This document shows positions 20,361 to 33,220 of a stretch of DNA of 64,000 nt, one piece after another. Source of the stretch: Apoda limacodes (Eukaryota > Arthropoda > Insecta > Lepidoptera > Limacodidae); assembly GCA_946406115.1 (NCBI GenBank), contig OX291549.1:17755901-17819900 (forward strand), given 5' to 3'. Position numbers and translations under genes: made by a program. The notes under the pieces were generated by a model. The model saw nothing but the letters and a program-made list of their open reading frames with translations, made no database searches and had not been told where the DNA came from. Position 1 is the first letter of the stretch. The number at the start of each line of letters is the position of its first letter.

Positions 20361-22644
20361 CTAAAAGAGACAACCACAAAAATAGATTATTACAAACCTT
20401 TCTCTATGAGGGTATCTCCCTTATAGTAAAGTAGAGACAAAAAGTTATAGTGTAGAGACAAAAAAATTGTAATCAAAAATAAAACCCGGAAAGCCTGGAA
20501 ATGGGAGGCACGTTTTCGCATGTTTATAGTCCAAATTGTAGGTGAAACCTATATTATGTAAAAGGTAATAGGAGTAACTTTCCTTAGGCGTATATAAGGG
20601 GGAGGGGGTGCTTATTAACGATAACAAACTTTTGCACGTGAAAAGCGCAACTTTACAATTTTCTTGACCTACAACTACAGCACATCACAGCAAAAATCAT
20701 AAACTGACTTCATCCTTAAATCTGAGGTGCCTCCATTATGTACTAATGTCCTACAGCTTGTATCATAAGTTAGAAATGTTTGGAATGATGTCACAGCTTC
20801 TTCTTAAATACAAATTTCTTTTATTCTGTCTACAGTACAAAATAGTACAACCCAAACACATCGCAACTATGCGCAACACAATATTTAGCTGCGCCACTTC
20901 ATGTTAGACAATCAAAAAAAGTACCGACCTATGAAATTCATAAGATAGAAAGATTTTTTCAATGTCGCATATAGCAGTATATTTATTTTTATCAAAAATT
21001 GCAGTGCTAAACTAAAATCATACGTACACAATAATAAACCTAATAAACCAAAAACTTTGGTTACAATAGTTATGCTTTTGCTTTTCTTAATATAATGTAA
21101 TGAAGTATAAACAAAAGAGAGAGTTGGTGTTCTGAATAATGCCAATATACCTATTTCCAATCATATAGTCCGTCCACAATTTTCCATAAATTAATTCTTA
21201 GTAGTATTATATAATCTGTGTCTCAGCTTACTTACCTTGTCTTTTTTGAGTCTAACTTGAAACAAAATTCTGGTTCAAGCAACGGCAATGAAACCAATAA
21301 GTAAAGCAGACGTAAACTTTCTTAAACTTAACGACTCGTAAAAGAGATTATTTTTAAAACGCGTAATTTGCATGTGCAATACTAAATTGAATTTAACGTG
21401 GACTCAATTAGTCAGTGTGTCAGTCTTTTTACCATATTTTGGCTAGCAAGTCTTTAACCACCATAAAAAAGTGATACAATAATATCATGGAAACGTAAGT
21501 AAAGTGGTGATAAGTCTTTTTAAAAATAAGGTAATAATGGGGTTTTGGTCGGCTATAGTTAGGACTTACAGAAAAATGACCAGTTAATTAACCGTTAATA
21601 AATTTGCAGGCCGCGTCAGTAATGCACTATAACCGTGTAAACTCTAAATCTGTTAAATAATTTTGGAAGTGACGAATCATGTTCGGGTATACTTGTTAAT
21701 TAGCTTCTAACTATACCCGATTTCGGCCAAGCAAGTTATTGTGTCGAAATAGGGTATATTTCAAAGCGCTTTATTTACAACGGTGCTCCTAAATATACCC
21801 GAGCTGGGGTGTCTTGATGGTGGTCACTTGACCAATTGAGCCGGCCCGCTCCGTGACGTCACCAGCGTCCCCACAAGGTACATATAGTTAAGAAGCGACG
21901 GAGCCAAGGTGTTTACACGCGTGGCATCCAACTACAAATCCCAGCTGCGCTCCCACTAGACCAGAGCTCCTGTGATACGAAAGCCCAGGAAGTCCAAGTT
22001 CATCTACCGTACTACATGGGCAACTATGAGGATGACAATCCATTGATCTCAGTCGAAGGCCAATTGCAACTCTGCAATTTTTTTACATTAGTCGTGTGTA
22101 CAGGGGAGAGAAAATTTTCCGGATGCCCAGATTAACAAATTTAATAGGCAGTGATATTTGTTCCCAATTAATTTAGGTTTAGGCTAGGTTAAACATTGGT
22201 TCATCCGTTGATTTAAGGTCATTGTCAATTTCTTTCAAAATATTGGGGAATTCCCAAATTGGGCTTAAATGTAAAAAAATAGGAACAAACAGCCAATATT
22301 TAAAAATTAAAAGGCCATATTAATGTGTGTATTTAGAATACTTAATTTAGGTATGTGAATGATCGATAAATTTCTGAAATTGAGACGACAAATAGTTTCA
22401 GTACATTCATTAAAAAGACAGGCACCTAAGTAAATGAAGTGTTGTATGTCAGGATGATTATAATACTTATATTTTGGAACTCTTGAACTACCTGTATATA
22501 ATTTTTCGGTTTCTAAGAACTTCCCACAAACGTAAAGTTCACATATTTCACGAAAGGTTTAATAAATAAAACTTACTGACTACATTAATAAGATCACTTC
22601 TTACAACTACGATTGTACCTCTTAGAGTGCCATCATCTAGGTAC
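20361..22644. other. AT-rich intergenic DNA, no gene seen
   Basis: Only short ORFs. Around 21680-21800 the word TATACCCGA recurs, and 21840-22010 is a locally GC-richer block. No splice-supported coding sequence or RNA gene is visible. Confidence 0.4.
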
Positions 22645-22822
22645 CAGCGGGTCGATTCCATAAAAGATTGCTAACCTTTTTTGAAAGAAATAAGATATAC
22701 ACTGCGGTTTCGCGACAATAGATGAATTTCATACGTCATTTCAAATGCGCAATGTATATCTTATTTCTATGTATTTCAAACGAGAATTGTTAGTTGTCAT
22801 TTTACGGAATCGAGCCGCAGGT
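22645..22822. mobile_element. Small MITE with CGGCTCGATTCCGTAAAA-like ends
   Basis: The left end (22648, CGGGTCGATTCCATAAAA) is the near inverted complement of the right end (TTTTACGGAATCGAGCCG, ending about 22817). Inner words AAATAAGATATAC and GTATATCTTATTT also pair. About 175 bp, non-coding. The target duplication is unclear. Confidence 0.6.
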
Positions 22823-22864
22823 GTTGAATTTAGAATTAAGTTCTAAAATAAAGGGATGAATTTC

Positions 22865-22965
22865 AAGTTCATCATCATGCTTACCGCCTGATGGTAAGCA
22901 GCCACCGTTGCCTATGGACGCTTGCAACACCAGGGTTATCACTCAGAAACCCTTCAGAAATGAAA
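22865..22965. repeat. Interspersed repeat fragment (GGTAAGCAGCCACCG type)
   Basis: Contains CCTGATGGTAAGCAGCCACC followed by a TGGACGCTTGCAACACCAG word. A related, more decayed fragment is at 61385-61460. I know the wording as common dispersed sequence in Lepidoptera; the parent element is not identifiable here. Confidence 0.45.
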
Positions 22966-23026
22966 TAAATTTAATCTGGACTATATTCACTAGATAGCGC
23001 TTATTTGGTAATTTATAATAGTAATG

Positions 23027-23375
23027 GCGGTAACCCGTCTCACTCTTGGCCGGTCATACTGTAATCAATGCAAGTTTGAAGCTTATTTGTATTGTTTTTA
23101 TAATAATGAAAAAGCTAAAAAAACGTGACGAAAAAGGAATGAGCTCCCGGATTCCAAGGTTTTTTTCTAAGGACTACAGTATGGGGTTCTTCAAGAAAGA
23201 AGTTATTGGAAGTAATTTTATTTAAGCGTCGACAACGCGCGCGTGATGCCCCAGGTGTTACAAAGCTTCCATAACATATATTCTGTAAAAATTTTAGCCA
23301 ACTATCTACCTTTTACGATTCAAAAAATAGAGCACTTGTAAGGTCGGACAGACAGACAGATAGCGTAGGCTTAGT
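23027..23375. repeat. Degenerate copy of the GGGTTCCGTACC-end repeat
   Basis: Words ACCCGTCTCACTCTTGGCCGG at the left and GGTCGGACAGACAGACAGAT followed by GCGTAGGCTTAGTAA at the right follow the same order as the copy at 57310-57892. Ends are eroded. Confidence 0.45.
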
Positions 23376-24460
23376 AACAGTTGGCAACCTTTAAAGATCT
23401 TTAAAAGTCTTGGTTGCCAAGCAATTGGAACTGTTATTATGTATTCCTGAAGATATTGAAAAAATGCAGCTCTATCAAAATGTAAAAGAAAATGATACAA
23501 AAAATGGAGTCCTAAGTTTACATAGGGAACTACATATTATCTGTGCCTTAGTGGCCTAGTCTTATTCGCTTTTGACGAAACCATTTTTTCCATTTTATTT
23601 AAGAAAGATTTGAAAAAAAAATACATTTGCCCTATTTTTAACTTACTATTGTCTTATAATTTCTGTTTAAGTGGTCGTCAACCGGGCTTAACCTCTATTT
23701 AATACACTTTCTTTTGTGCTCAACTAAAGTTTAATAGATCTTTAGCAAATAGAGAAACAAAACTTTCTGGTTCAAGCAAAAGCAGTGAAACCTCTTCTAT
23801 CTAGAGGTAGACGCTGGCGCTCTCCAGCTTTCTACTGCAGCCTCCGCTGCCACACATAAACTGTAACTAATAGATTACAATGATAAAAGCGCGAGAAAGC
23901 GAATGGAACGTGGGGTAGGGGCTATGGAAACTAGGCCACTTTCATTTTCGTTCATTTCTTTTAGGATGCATCAAAACGTGTTGGCTGTTTGATGCGAGTA
24001 TCCATTACCTCCTTTCTTTGCGAGCCAAAACACAGTCGTATTGAATTTCGCTGTCGTAAAATCTATTAATGTCATATTTTACGTAATCCGCATTCTACAA
24101 GTTTAACATTGTACTCAATTATACGCTTCTAGTGTTTTTGCAATTTGTGATGACACATTTAGAATTAAATTCTCTGAAATTTTGTGCCTAGTATCTACCT
24201 CTCTGCAAGCTCCATGTAAATATTTTTCTTACATGGTACTTACTACAAAAATTTATAGTTACTTTAAATAACCACAGTAAAATTAAACCCTTCTAGCATT
24301 GTTAGTAATTCTATTACTTAGCTGTTGGATACCACTTTTTCCTAACTTTAGTGTAAATATTTTGAGAAAAAAAAAACTTTTTTAACAAAAAAAAAACCAC
24401 CAGCTTCAAAAGTATGCACTAAAAAAGTAAAAATAATTACTTATTTCTAAAAATTTGATC
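23376..24460. other. AT-rich intergenic DNA, no gene seen
   Basis: Short ORFs only. 23810-24010 is slightly GC-richer but shows no coding frame or recognisable repeat. Confidence 0.4.
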
Positions 24461-24462
24461 TG

Positions 24463-24543
24463 AATTACAGTTTGAAGTTGGTTTCATGCAAGTGAAGTGT
24501 GTTATAAACTGTTAGGTATAGACACCAACTTCAAACTGTAATT
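24463..24543. repeat. Perfect 20-bp inverted repeat (hairpin)
   Basis: AATTACAGTTTGAAGTTGGT at 24463-24482 is exactly complementary to 24524-24543, with a 41-bp loop. Probably a small foldback or MITE core; imperfect pairing continues outward for a few bases. No known hairpin RNA gene recognised. Confidence 0.7.
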
Positions 24544-24647
24544 TAGATTTTAATTTTCAACCCCAAAGGCCAAATACCTACCCTATTTTTATGCATTTAA
24601 ATTGGCAAATTTTCGTACAAACTTCTAACCCCCAGTGTACCCCTTAA

Positions 24648-25113
24648 GGCTACGTTCACACGGCGCAATTTTTCTCGTATACCGTATACGAGATTTTATC
24701 GAATATCGTAGGGACAACAAAACTTGTATGGCAACTCTGAAAATCGATCACACGGCATCTATGCGAGAAAATCTCGATTCGCGCGGGGACAGGCAGCAGG
24801 CAGTTGTTTTTGTGACATCTTTGGCGAAGAAGATTGTCGATTACCATATATCACGCTTATCGAGGATCGACCCTTAATTTGGGATAAATCATTAAACAAC
24901 TATAAAAAAAATTGCGTGCTCTCAACGACTGGCGGGGTGGCGGCTGGCAAAGCGTATCGAATAGATGCTGTGTGACCGGCGGCCACTTATACGGGAAGAC
25001 CGCATACGTGAAAAAACCGAATAAACCTCGCACCGTGTGAACGGCCGTCTCGTATACGGTAAAACAGTATGCGAGAAAATATCGAATCGAATAGTCGCCG
25101 TGTGAACTTAGCC
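24648..25113. mobile_element. 466-bp MITE with GGCTACGTTCACACGGCG ends
   Basis: The left end GGCTACGTTCACACGGCG and the inverted right end (GGCTAAGTTCACACGGCG read from the right) differ by one base. TTAA lies directly outside both ends (24644-24647 and 25114-25117). Subterminal CGTATACGAGATTTTATCGA words are also inverted across the element. A TTAA duplication fits a piggyBac-type source; reading the duplication as TTA/TAA would fit PIF/Harbinger. Confidence 0.8.
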
Positions 25114-25117
25114 TTAA

Positions 25118-26160
25118 GGGATAAATTTTACAAAATCCTTTCTTCGTGGAGCACTATACTACATCAAGCAAGAAGCCTGTATGCCAAATTTCAAGTTTCT
25201 AGTCCTAGTGGTTTGCGCTGTGCGTTGATATATCATTAAATCAGTTTCTTCTTTAATATATACGAACATTAAATTACATCTGTTAAGTTTATTATTTTAA
25301 TTATATGAACATCTTAAAGTATCCATTTTTTGCCTTAAAAAATGTCTAGACTTTATTCCAGAACCCAAGGTTGTCGATTGAGGCGACCTCCACGAAGCTT
25401 AGTCTAATTTGTGCCTCGCTTTGACTTCAGTTTCGAGGCCGTTATATCTACAGTCAAGTAAAATCCTTGACACTATTCAGTCTGAACATGTCTCGAGCTA
25501 TATAATAGAGGGTTTATACAGGTGTGTTATGCAAAACTACTATTGAACAACGGTGGCTTTTAAAAATGAATGTTAAACTAGGACCCCCAAGTAAACAATA
25601 TCGTAACGAAATCTTAAAAGTACTTCAATTTCTAATAAATTCCTTTTCTTTTATTAAATTATTTTCAGGCCTATAAAATAAATGAGACTTGTTAAATTTT
25701 ACTTTAATATTATGTTTACCTCATACGCTAGTTATCCTAGCCAGAAATTTTCACAGACTATATTATGTTATTATGGCGGATTTCTCAACATTACAAAAAT
25801 AAAAAATTAGTCGGGTCCTCCCTTATACAAGAACAGTGTTTTTGTTCTGTTGTTAAAACAGTGATATACATACATAGCTTCAAAATTAAAACCAATCAAG
25901 CGCCATATCTTCGAAACAACAATGCCCTTAAAGTTCACAAATAATTATTCTGAAATCTGCAAGCAATCGTTTTTTTATATGATAGTAATAGATATTATAG
26001 CAATTCTTAATTCAAAACCCGGCTCTACTGCTAAAACAAATTTCATTAAATACAGTTAAAATATATAATTGACTGAGATAGACAGACATTTAATGAAAAA
26101 TCCAATGCGATCGTAACGTAGCTAACGTAACCTAAACTCGAAGTAATATTAAAATTTTTG
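25118..26160. other. AT-rich intergenic DNA, no gene seen
   Basis: No open frame with recognisable product and no clear repeat boundary. The last few hundred bases may be the body of the SINE whose head is at 26162-26233. Confidence 0.35.
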
Positions 26161-26161
26161 T

Positions 26162-26233
26162 CCTATGCGGGGATCGAACCCACGCCCTCTGCACAGCAGG
26201 CAGCCTCTATGCCAACTGAGCCACCAGGGAGTA
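26162..26233 (-). repeat. tRNA-derived SINE head
   Basis: Read on the minus strand it has a pol III A box (TGGCTCAGTTGG) and a B box (GGTTCGATCCC) about 35 bp apart, as in a tRNA. The acceptor ends do not pair and there is no proper anticodon arm, so it is a SINE rather than a tRNA gene. Any SINE body would extend to lower coordinates. Confidence 0.65.
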
Positions 26234-26239
26234 AAACCT

Positions 26240-27088
26240 ACCTTGTTTTATTATGTATATATACATATGTACCTAACAACATTATGCAGGTACCTAACGT
26301 TGGTAATAAATCGCGCGGATCTTCGAAAGTGATAATAATCTGGGTCGAACTTCACCATCAGACTAATAATTATAGACAAGAGTTCTCTTATGGTAGATTC
26401 TAAAGCTTGCAGAATGTTTCAGTTTCGCGGCAACCTACACAAGAGCAATAACTAAAGTAGGTTGGTAGGTTACTATCTGACTCGGTTATTGAAACTTGGT
26501 CGGATGCTCGACTAGCACGAATAGTCAGTGTCCTCATAAGGAAGCAAAAAGTAAATTGCTTTTAATAGCGAAGTACAACTGACTGCATTTGTGTGCTGAA
26601 GAATGTAAAGAAAGTAGTAACCATTCTTCAAAAAATTTAAAAACTCAACAACTTCTACTCAATTTTTCCATTAACAACTTTCACCGTCATACAAATACCA
26701 AGATATTATTTGAATTTGTACCTTAACGGCTATAACTGGTATGATCAAGCCAAATATAGAAGCTGTTTAAAATCAACATCAAATGTTTTTTTAACGTTTA
26801 TACGTAAACATCTTTGAGTGTATAAAAACAAAAGATGATTATGACGTATCAACTATCGTCAACTACAATCAAACTTTTTTTCTTAGCGCTTGGCGCCCTT
26901 TATTAAGAGTAAAATAATAATAAAGGCAGCATATGTATAACAAATACATCCGCATAGGTGAACATTTTAACTGATGTCTTTATAAAACATCATAAGGTAT
27001 GATGAGCAGATAGTAGGTAAATATCAACATCTACCTATGATAGTATAAAAACTTTCAGATTTGGATTTAAACGTTTAGCTTTTTGACG
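26240..27088. other. AT-rich intergenic DNA, no gene seen
   Basis: Nothing supported. Only short ORFs and AT-rich sequence. Confidence 0.35.
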
Positions 27089-27310
27089 AGCTCGTGGCCC
27101 AGTGTCATTTGCTTATCGGAAACGATACGCGAAGTCAATCAAAGTCTTACGTAATCACTACTTGGATGGGTGACCGCCTATTGGCAAATTTTCTGAGCTT
27201 TTCCGTATTTCGGAGGGCACGTTAAACCATCGTTCCTGATTTTTTGTTATATGACAGCATTCGTTAAGCCGATTCAGAGGCCTATGTGGTTGAGGACTAA
27301 GTACAAGACT
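27089..27310 (+). repeat. 5S rRNA-derived SINE fragment
   Basis: The segment CTACTTGGATGGGTGACCGCC (27160-27180) is the internal control region of 5S rRNA. Upstream sequence (GAGCTCGTGGCCCAGTG) is tRNA-like in style and downstream sequence (GGAGGGCACGTTAAACC, then AAGCCGATTCAGAGGCCTA) resembles moth SINE bodies. A complete 5S gene is excluded because the flanking stems are absent. Confidence 0.65.
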
Positions 27311-27469
27311 ACAATTTAATACATGCAAGTTACAACCATGAGGGTGTCATAACTAGGTTAACAGTTATGATACCCGTGCTAAACATTTTGAGGGGCTTAG
27401 GTTTTGGGAACTTCAAGAGTCTGATGACCAAGAAATTAAAATCGAGTAACAGATATACACCGTACACCA

Positions 27470-27735
27470 GATAACTGAAGTAGCACAGTTGTTAAGTTGT
27501 GCGTTGGACTGCCGAGTCGAGAGCCCTGGATTCGATCTTGATTGAGGCAAGAAAGATACCGAAAAAGCTGAAATTTTGTGACACTATGCAGAAAATGCAT
27601 GCACGTAAAAATACTACTAGAAATTCCATAAAAACCGGTGCGTGACGTATATGAGCCGTGATACAATCTATATAGTCTCTGTATTCTATGACTCATTATT
27701 AGTGATGGACGACCCCTTCTAGCCAGATACAGCAA
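27470..27735 (+). repeat. Second tRNA-derived SINE
   Basis: A-box-like TAGCACAGTTGT and B-box-like GGATTCGATCTT (27528-27540) are spaced as in tRNA. The downstream body runs to about 27735 and has no coding potential. Degenerate. Confidence 0.45.
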
Positions 27736-27839
27736 CGATAATTTTTTAACAGAAGGGTGACACGTATAGCAATTAACATAAAACAAATGCATCATACTGA
27801 ATACAACTAATTTGACATAATAGAACATTAATTAATAAT

Positions 27840-28230
27840 TGAACGAAACTGAGCCTCTAACGTATAGTTAACGCGCTAGACATAAATAATTTGTAAAATT
27901 ATCTATTGCACTATGCACAAATCAAAAACTTAAAATGCAAAAGGTGAAATTTAGGAGAACGAGAAATCGACGGGATGCGACGTTTATTGTAACGGCTGCG
28001 CACGCGCGAGAGAAACCGAAAGTAAGAGCGCCACACTCACCCACTTTCACTAGTCGAGCGCGGGCGCTGCGCCTGCTGGCAACAAAACTGTCGATCCACC
28101 ACGTCACACGGTGCAATACAATGCACTGTGCAAAACTAACGAAATGTAAACACTATTTAACGCAGCCGCTACCCTTTCAAATATTTGTATCAGGAGAAAC
28201 AAGCATCGTATAAATGTAATTGGCCATAGT
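27840..28230. other. GC-richer patch, no gene confirmed
   Basis: 27980-28120 is CpG-rich against AT-rich surroundings. Open frames of 64 and 92 codons cross it on opposite strands, but neither has a recognisable domain. It may be part of an old element or a regulatory island. Confidence 0.3.
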
Positions 28231-28309
28231 CCATTCAGCCTGCCCTTGGGCCGAAATTGGAAAAAGAAAATTAATTATTACTTGCCTTGGGTAAAAGCAA
28301 TTTAAGGCC

Positions 28310-28480
28310 ATATCCTACTAATATTATAATTGTGAAAGTTTGTAAAAAGGTCTGGATCGATGTTTGTTACTCAATAACGCTTCAGCCACTGGACGAATCG
28401 GGATGAAACTTTGAACACCTATAGATAAGGTCCTGGAAAAGGCTACTTTTTATCCCGAAAAATTCAAAAGTTCCCGCGGG
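28310..28480. repeat. LINE/SINE tail-type interspersed repeat
   Basis: The words CATATCCTACTAATATTATAAT, GGTCTGGATCGATGTTTGTTACTC and GACGAATCGGGATGAAACTTTG are the sense wording of a very common lepidopteran dispersed repeat. The opposite-strand tail type is seen at 54640-54870 and 55145-55360. Confidence 0.5.
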
Positions 28481-28674
28481 AATAACTATAACCGAGCTTA
28501 AACGAACTATAACCATAGCTACAGCTTGCTATAGCAAACGTCATTAGTATTATAATAAATGAGTTAATTAAGGATTTCCACGCCGATAACCAAATTTAGG
28601 GCGGACGGAGCTGCTGGCAAAATGTAGTAGTCTAAACCGCGGCCAAAATGACGATTATGGACTTGACGTGCATT

Positions 28675-28865
28675 TTTTTGACGTATGCCGGTTTCCTCGC
28701 GATGTTTTTCTTCACCGAAAAGTCAATGTACACAAACAGTGAAGGTACTTAATAAATTAGGAGAAATGCACATAGGTACAAGTTGTGCTTAAACCTCCGC
28801 CCCTCAGAACGCGAGGCAGACACCAAAACTACTACGTTACCGCTGACCTTCTATATCCAGCATCT
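28675..28865. repeat. Interspersed repeat with GGTTTCCTCGCGATG word
   Basis: CCGGTTTCCTCGCGATGTTT followed by CTTCACCG is wording found in abundant lepidopteran repeats. No coding capacity here. Confidence 0.45.
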
Positions 28866-29329
28866 GTCTAAACATAAATGGTTAACATCACTAAATATTA
28901 TAAAGTTCCCAGTTAAAGGGATGTATTTACATCTCTTAGTATCCTGTTAACCCTGACTTACTTTTTGTAGTTCGTCAATAACTGGAAAAAGGGGTTCCGT
29001 CCCTGGTATTTCATTTTACAACTTATCACTCTTTAATTGGTGATTTAGGACATACGGGACATACTGAACCCACTCAGTTCAGAGACATTATATCAGAAAC
29101 ACTGTTGCGGTGGGCAGTGCTACCTACTTGTAATGCATGAATAAAGTGGTTGGTAAAAAGAGACTGCCCTTACCCAGCATTATAATGTGGGTTTGTATCC
29201 AGCCACTGGTTACCTTTTTTGGTGTTTAAAGCGTTATATTATAAATGCATACAGTATTGTAGTGAATAGTAGAACTTTCACAATAATTAGTATGCTGCAT
29301 ACAGTGAACGCTAAACGCCATGTGGTCTC

Positions 29330-29600
29330 GAGTTGCGTATCTGTCTGTATATATAAAAATAGAAACTGAGTGGCTGACTCAACGCACAGCCCAGACCAAG
29401 GGCTACCGGTCTAAAACCGGTCTAGAAACTTTAAATTTGGCATGGAGGTACCTCCTTTGGCGTAAAAATTGTATTTGGCCATTAGATACAACTAAGATTG
29501 ACGTGTTTCAACGTTTTCGAAAAATCATCTAGGGGCATAAACAGGAGATAAATTTATTTATGAGAATTCCGGTATTTTTGTAGGTAAAACCAACCATAAA
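29330..29600 (+). repeat. Interspersed repeat (TATATATAAAAATAGAAACTGAGTGG type)
   Basis: Contains CTGACTCAACGCACAGCCCAGACC and AAATTTGGCATGGAGGTACC, wording typical of a dispersed lepidopteran element. Boundaries are not clear. Confidence 0.4.
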
Positions 29601-30980
29601 CCGTTAAAAGCTTTCTTTTTTAATAAGTCCTAGAAAAGTGCTATCTGGCTCAGTTGTTTAGAATACTAAATCACATTCCTTTTTGATATTTGGGCAGAAA
29701 TACTTTTTTGTGAATAAAATAGAGATGAAAATTTATAAACACATTTTCAATTTTACAATTTACGAGATTTACGTTAGTTTAGAACCGGGCCTCAATGTTT
29801 ATTATAAAATATCCCCACCCTCCTAGTTTTTTTATCACAAAAAAGCTCATTTGGTACTCAAATTACCGCTGCGTTACCAGTCCCCATGCATGACCCCTCA
29901 AAAATAATATCCACAAAATAATTTTCAATGTGAGCCTAAATATTAAGATAAAAGTAATCATTCGGGTATATATATGTCATTCTGAATTAGAAAATAATAT
30001 GTTTTTGAAGATTGTGCGAATAAGTAAAAATGTATGCGTTTATATGTACAAAGGGACGTTTTCATATGCCTAAAAATGTATTTTGACCCTTTAGATACTT
30101 TTTTTCATACACCAAATAAGGTACTATCAAACACAGTAGGTACCTACCTAGTGATGGTTTTAATAAAATCTAATATTTTTTTATTACATCGAAAGAAAAC
30201 ATTCCCACTACATTGTAAGGAATTAGTTTTTTAATTGTCTTTTTTGAAAATTGTAATTATTAAATAAGACAAACTATTATTTTATTTCCAAGAAAACTTT
30301 TTGCTTGACCATTGATCCATTAATTACGTGTTTTTTTATTTTTTTTATGTGGGTAAATAACTGTCTATTGTCTAACTTAATTGCATATCGTACGAGAAAA
30401 TATAGAAATTTATGTCGTCGATAGGCAACATGTCCTTGATATGCAGTCGAAAAGAAACTGCACAGAAGCTTGCGGGACACTAGCATTAATGTCCATGCCA
30501 CAAACTATATAATGCTATACTCAGAGCCACTATCGTCAAATATGCGTCTGCCGGATGGAAAACTGGCTACCCATTTGCACAAACCTTCAGGCAGTCCAGT
30601 CCGTAAGATGACAATTTCGATAGAAGACTCCGGTGCATGTCAGACCCGATTAAGCTATGCCTAGGCTACATGCTAATGCCTACCCCTGACTCCCGATGGC
30701 TAATGCCCATCGGTATGTGAGATACACTAGAAAGTCACCGGCCTAATTTATTAGCCCTATATGCATGATCTCCCTGCCAAAGTTTGTACTAGGCACTACA
30801 ATATAGGGTTCTAAGAACTTAAGTCATTTAAACTATCCTTATGCCAAAAAACAGGTTAATACTATTCGTTCTGTGGAAGTAATAGTGCTCAACGGTTCAT
30901 GCTCAAAGGAGGAACACTCGGCGTCCCGCCATCCACGCATCTTCCAAATCTCCAGAAACGGGGCGGTTAGCAACCCTAGC
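29601..30980. other. AT-rich intergenic DNA, no gene seen
   Basis: 30450-30800 is less AT-rich and may be an old repeat, but I see no ends, frame or known family. Confidence 0.35.
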
Positions 30981-30985
30981 CGTTG

Positions 30986-31139
30986 ATAATGAGCTACTTT
31001 ACTAGTACATTACTGTCGAGGCTGTGATAGTAAACCATTGAATTTGGCCTTACCTTTGATACTGCCATCAAACTCTACTCATCCAGCAAAGGCTTACTTC
31101 CACGGCCTCGACAGAAATGTACTATTAAAGTAGCTTATG
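30986..31139. mobile_element. 150-bp MITE with AGCTACTTTA...GTCGAGGC ends
   Basis: The left arm (30992-31021, AGCTACTTTACTAGTACATT then CTGTCGAGG) is the near inverted complement of the right arm (31105-31136). About four mismatches in roughly 32 bp. Non-coding; target duplication unclear. Confidence 0.65.
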
Positions 31140-33220
31140 ACAGTGTTATGATTTCTTTGTAATATTTTTGAAGTAAGTTTTGTATGTTATTTGTTAATAT
31201 ATAATCTCTGAATTCTGCTAAAAGATACTGTTAGCAGACATGATTTCTACAACTACGAGATATATCCTAGAAACAATAAAAATTGTTCCAAAAATAGCTT
31301 ATAACTAGTTACATATGTCTGAATAAGCACATTTTTGAAGTCAGTATTGTACAAATAGGAAATCATAAATGACCATTGGCGGCGCTAGTGACTATAGACA
31401 CTGTTATAATTACTTATTTATTTATGACAGCTAGAGCTTTTTAAAGGTGCCTAATTAATTACCGACATGGTCAGCGACAGCGTGCGTGCTAGTCGCAAGC
31501 TGCGAGCTAGCACAAGCAGCCGAGCCAGCCGCGTCGTCACGTGGTGTCGCTGAACCCGCGCAAGTCAAGGGCCGCGGCGGTCGACGACCGAACGCGACCG
31601 CGGACGCTTCGCACAAATAATAACAAACTCTACTCTTATATAGACATTGCAAACTAACTCCAAATACTTACCACTAACGCCATCATCATATGGGTAATAA
31701 AATGTAGTTGTTATAGATAGTGTTATAATTAACAATGATCAATAATCAGCCTTGTACGATTGTCGATAATATTACCAATTTTTAAATAAAAAGTTAGAAG
31801 ATAATAAACTTACAAGTAATATTAAATATATATGTATAGGTAAATAAAAATAATCTATTTTAAAATACTTCGCTTTTATTTGCAAGCGGCATAACACAAT
31901 ACTATCTTTCATGGTTTTTTTTTTATTTTATTTTATTATACATGTTTAGTACCTACACTTTTTCTGAATTTTGGTTGATGACAAAATATTTAGATAATAA
32001 TAAAATTATAAATTGTGATTCGGAATTACAGACCAAAAAGTGCCCGAAACATTAGTTTTTTTAGTAGATATACTACAACAAACTATTTCACTATAACGTT
32101 GACTTACAACTTAGCATGGCTATTTTTGTCATATATATTATGTTGTGGTACACTAGCCAGTAATGCTACACTTAATTTGGTTATTTTTTTATGCTAATTA
32201 TTTGTAATATGTAGTACCGAGGTACTAAGAACTTTTCCAGCATTGCATGTAATTTACTACCTAATGATTATGAAACTTACAATTATAATAGCAATTAACA
32301 ACTTGTATCTAATAGGTGTATGGTTTGTTTATATTGTTAGTGTAAAAATTGAAGCATTGAAGCAATACTTTTTTAAAATTGAAATATGTGCTTAAAAATA
32401 TGTTATTTTTCGAAGCTTATATATTCACTGACATCTTACTAAAATTCATATTTAATACATAGCTGTAACAAACAAAATCCTCTTAGACGGATACAATGGG
32501 TTTTTTTAGTTAATGTTCTAAATGCTCCTAGTAAAAAACCAAGGCCATTTTTGGTCTTATAAAAAACTGAGTATCGAGTATTGGAATGGGTTAGTAATGC
32601 TTAGTACTATAATAATATGACAACAATAAAATATTTGTGTTTATCGAGCACTATAAAAATATTTTAAAAGTGTAATACAAAATATTTGACACAACCTTAA
32701 AAATGTATAAAAGTACATGTTATTATTTTTTATTTTTTTATTGGTTTATTTTTTAGATGGGTAGTTGATTAATTACATTTACAAAAATAATAATCTTAGT
32801 TTTTTTTATTTCCTGTGTACTTCTTTTCATGACTTTCTTCTTTTTTTTTTATAGTTTTAAGCTAGTTTTATTTGATTCCTGAAGCAGAACAAAATGTCAC
32901 AAAAGACTTGAAGCTACTCCACTACTAACTAACTATGTTTCAAAAATGGCATTTGTCCTTTTCAATTATTTTACCGCCACTCCTACGGTAGATGAGTGGA
33001 GTACATTATGGTACAGAGCAACCGAAACAAAAAAAAATATTATCATTGTCATTAATTTCAAGACCAATGGTTTTACCTTCTTCACTGACTAATGGAAGTG
33101 TAATTTTAAGGCGAACAAACAAACAGTTATCTCGACGCATTGACCTCGTAAAGCAATAAAACAATAGTCATATAATAAAATAACGAAAGGACGAACAGTA
33201 AGTTCACGTCTCGGCAGTAC
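31140..33220. other. AT-rich intergenic DNA, one GC-rich patch
   Basis: A CpG-rich block lies at 31455-31620, with no frame I recognise. The remainder, especially 31660-33080, is very AT-rich with homopolymer runs and no gene. Confidence 0.35.

Noticed and set aside
26162..26233. tRNA gene on the minus strand
   Set aside because: A and B boxes exist but acceptor and anticodon stems do not pair; a SINE head fits better.
27150..27190. 5S rRNA gene
   Set aside because: Only the internal control region matches; the rest of the molecule is absent.
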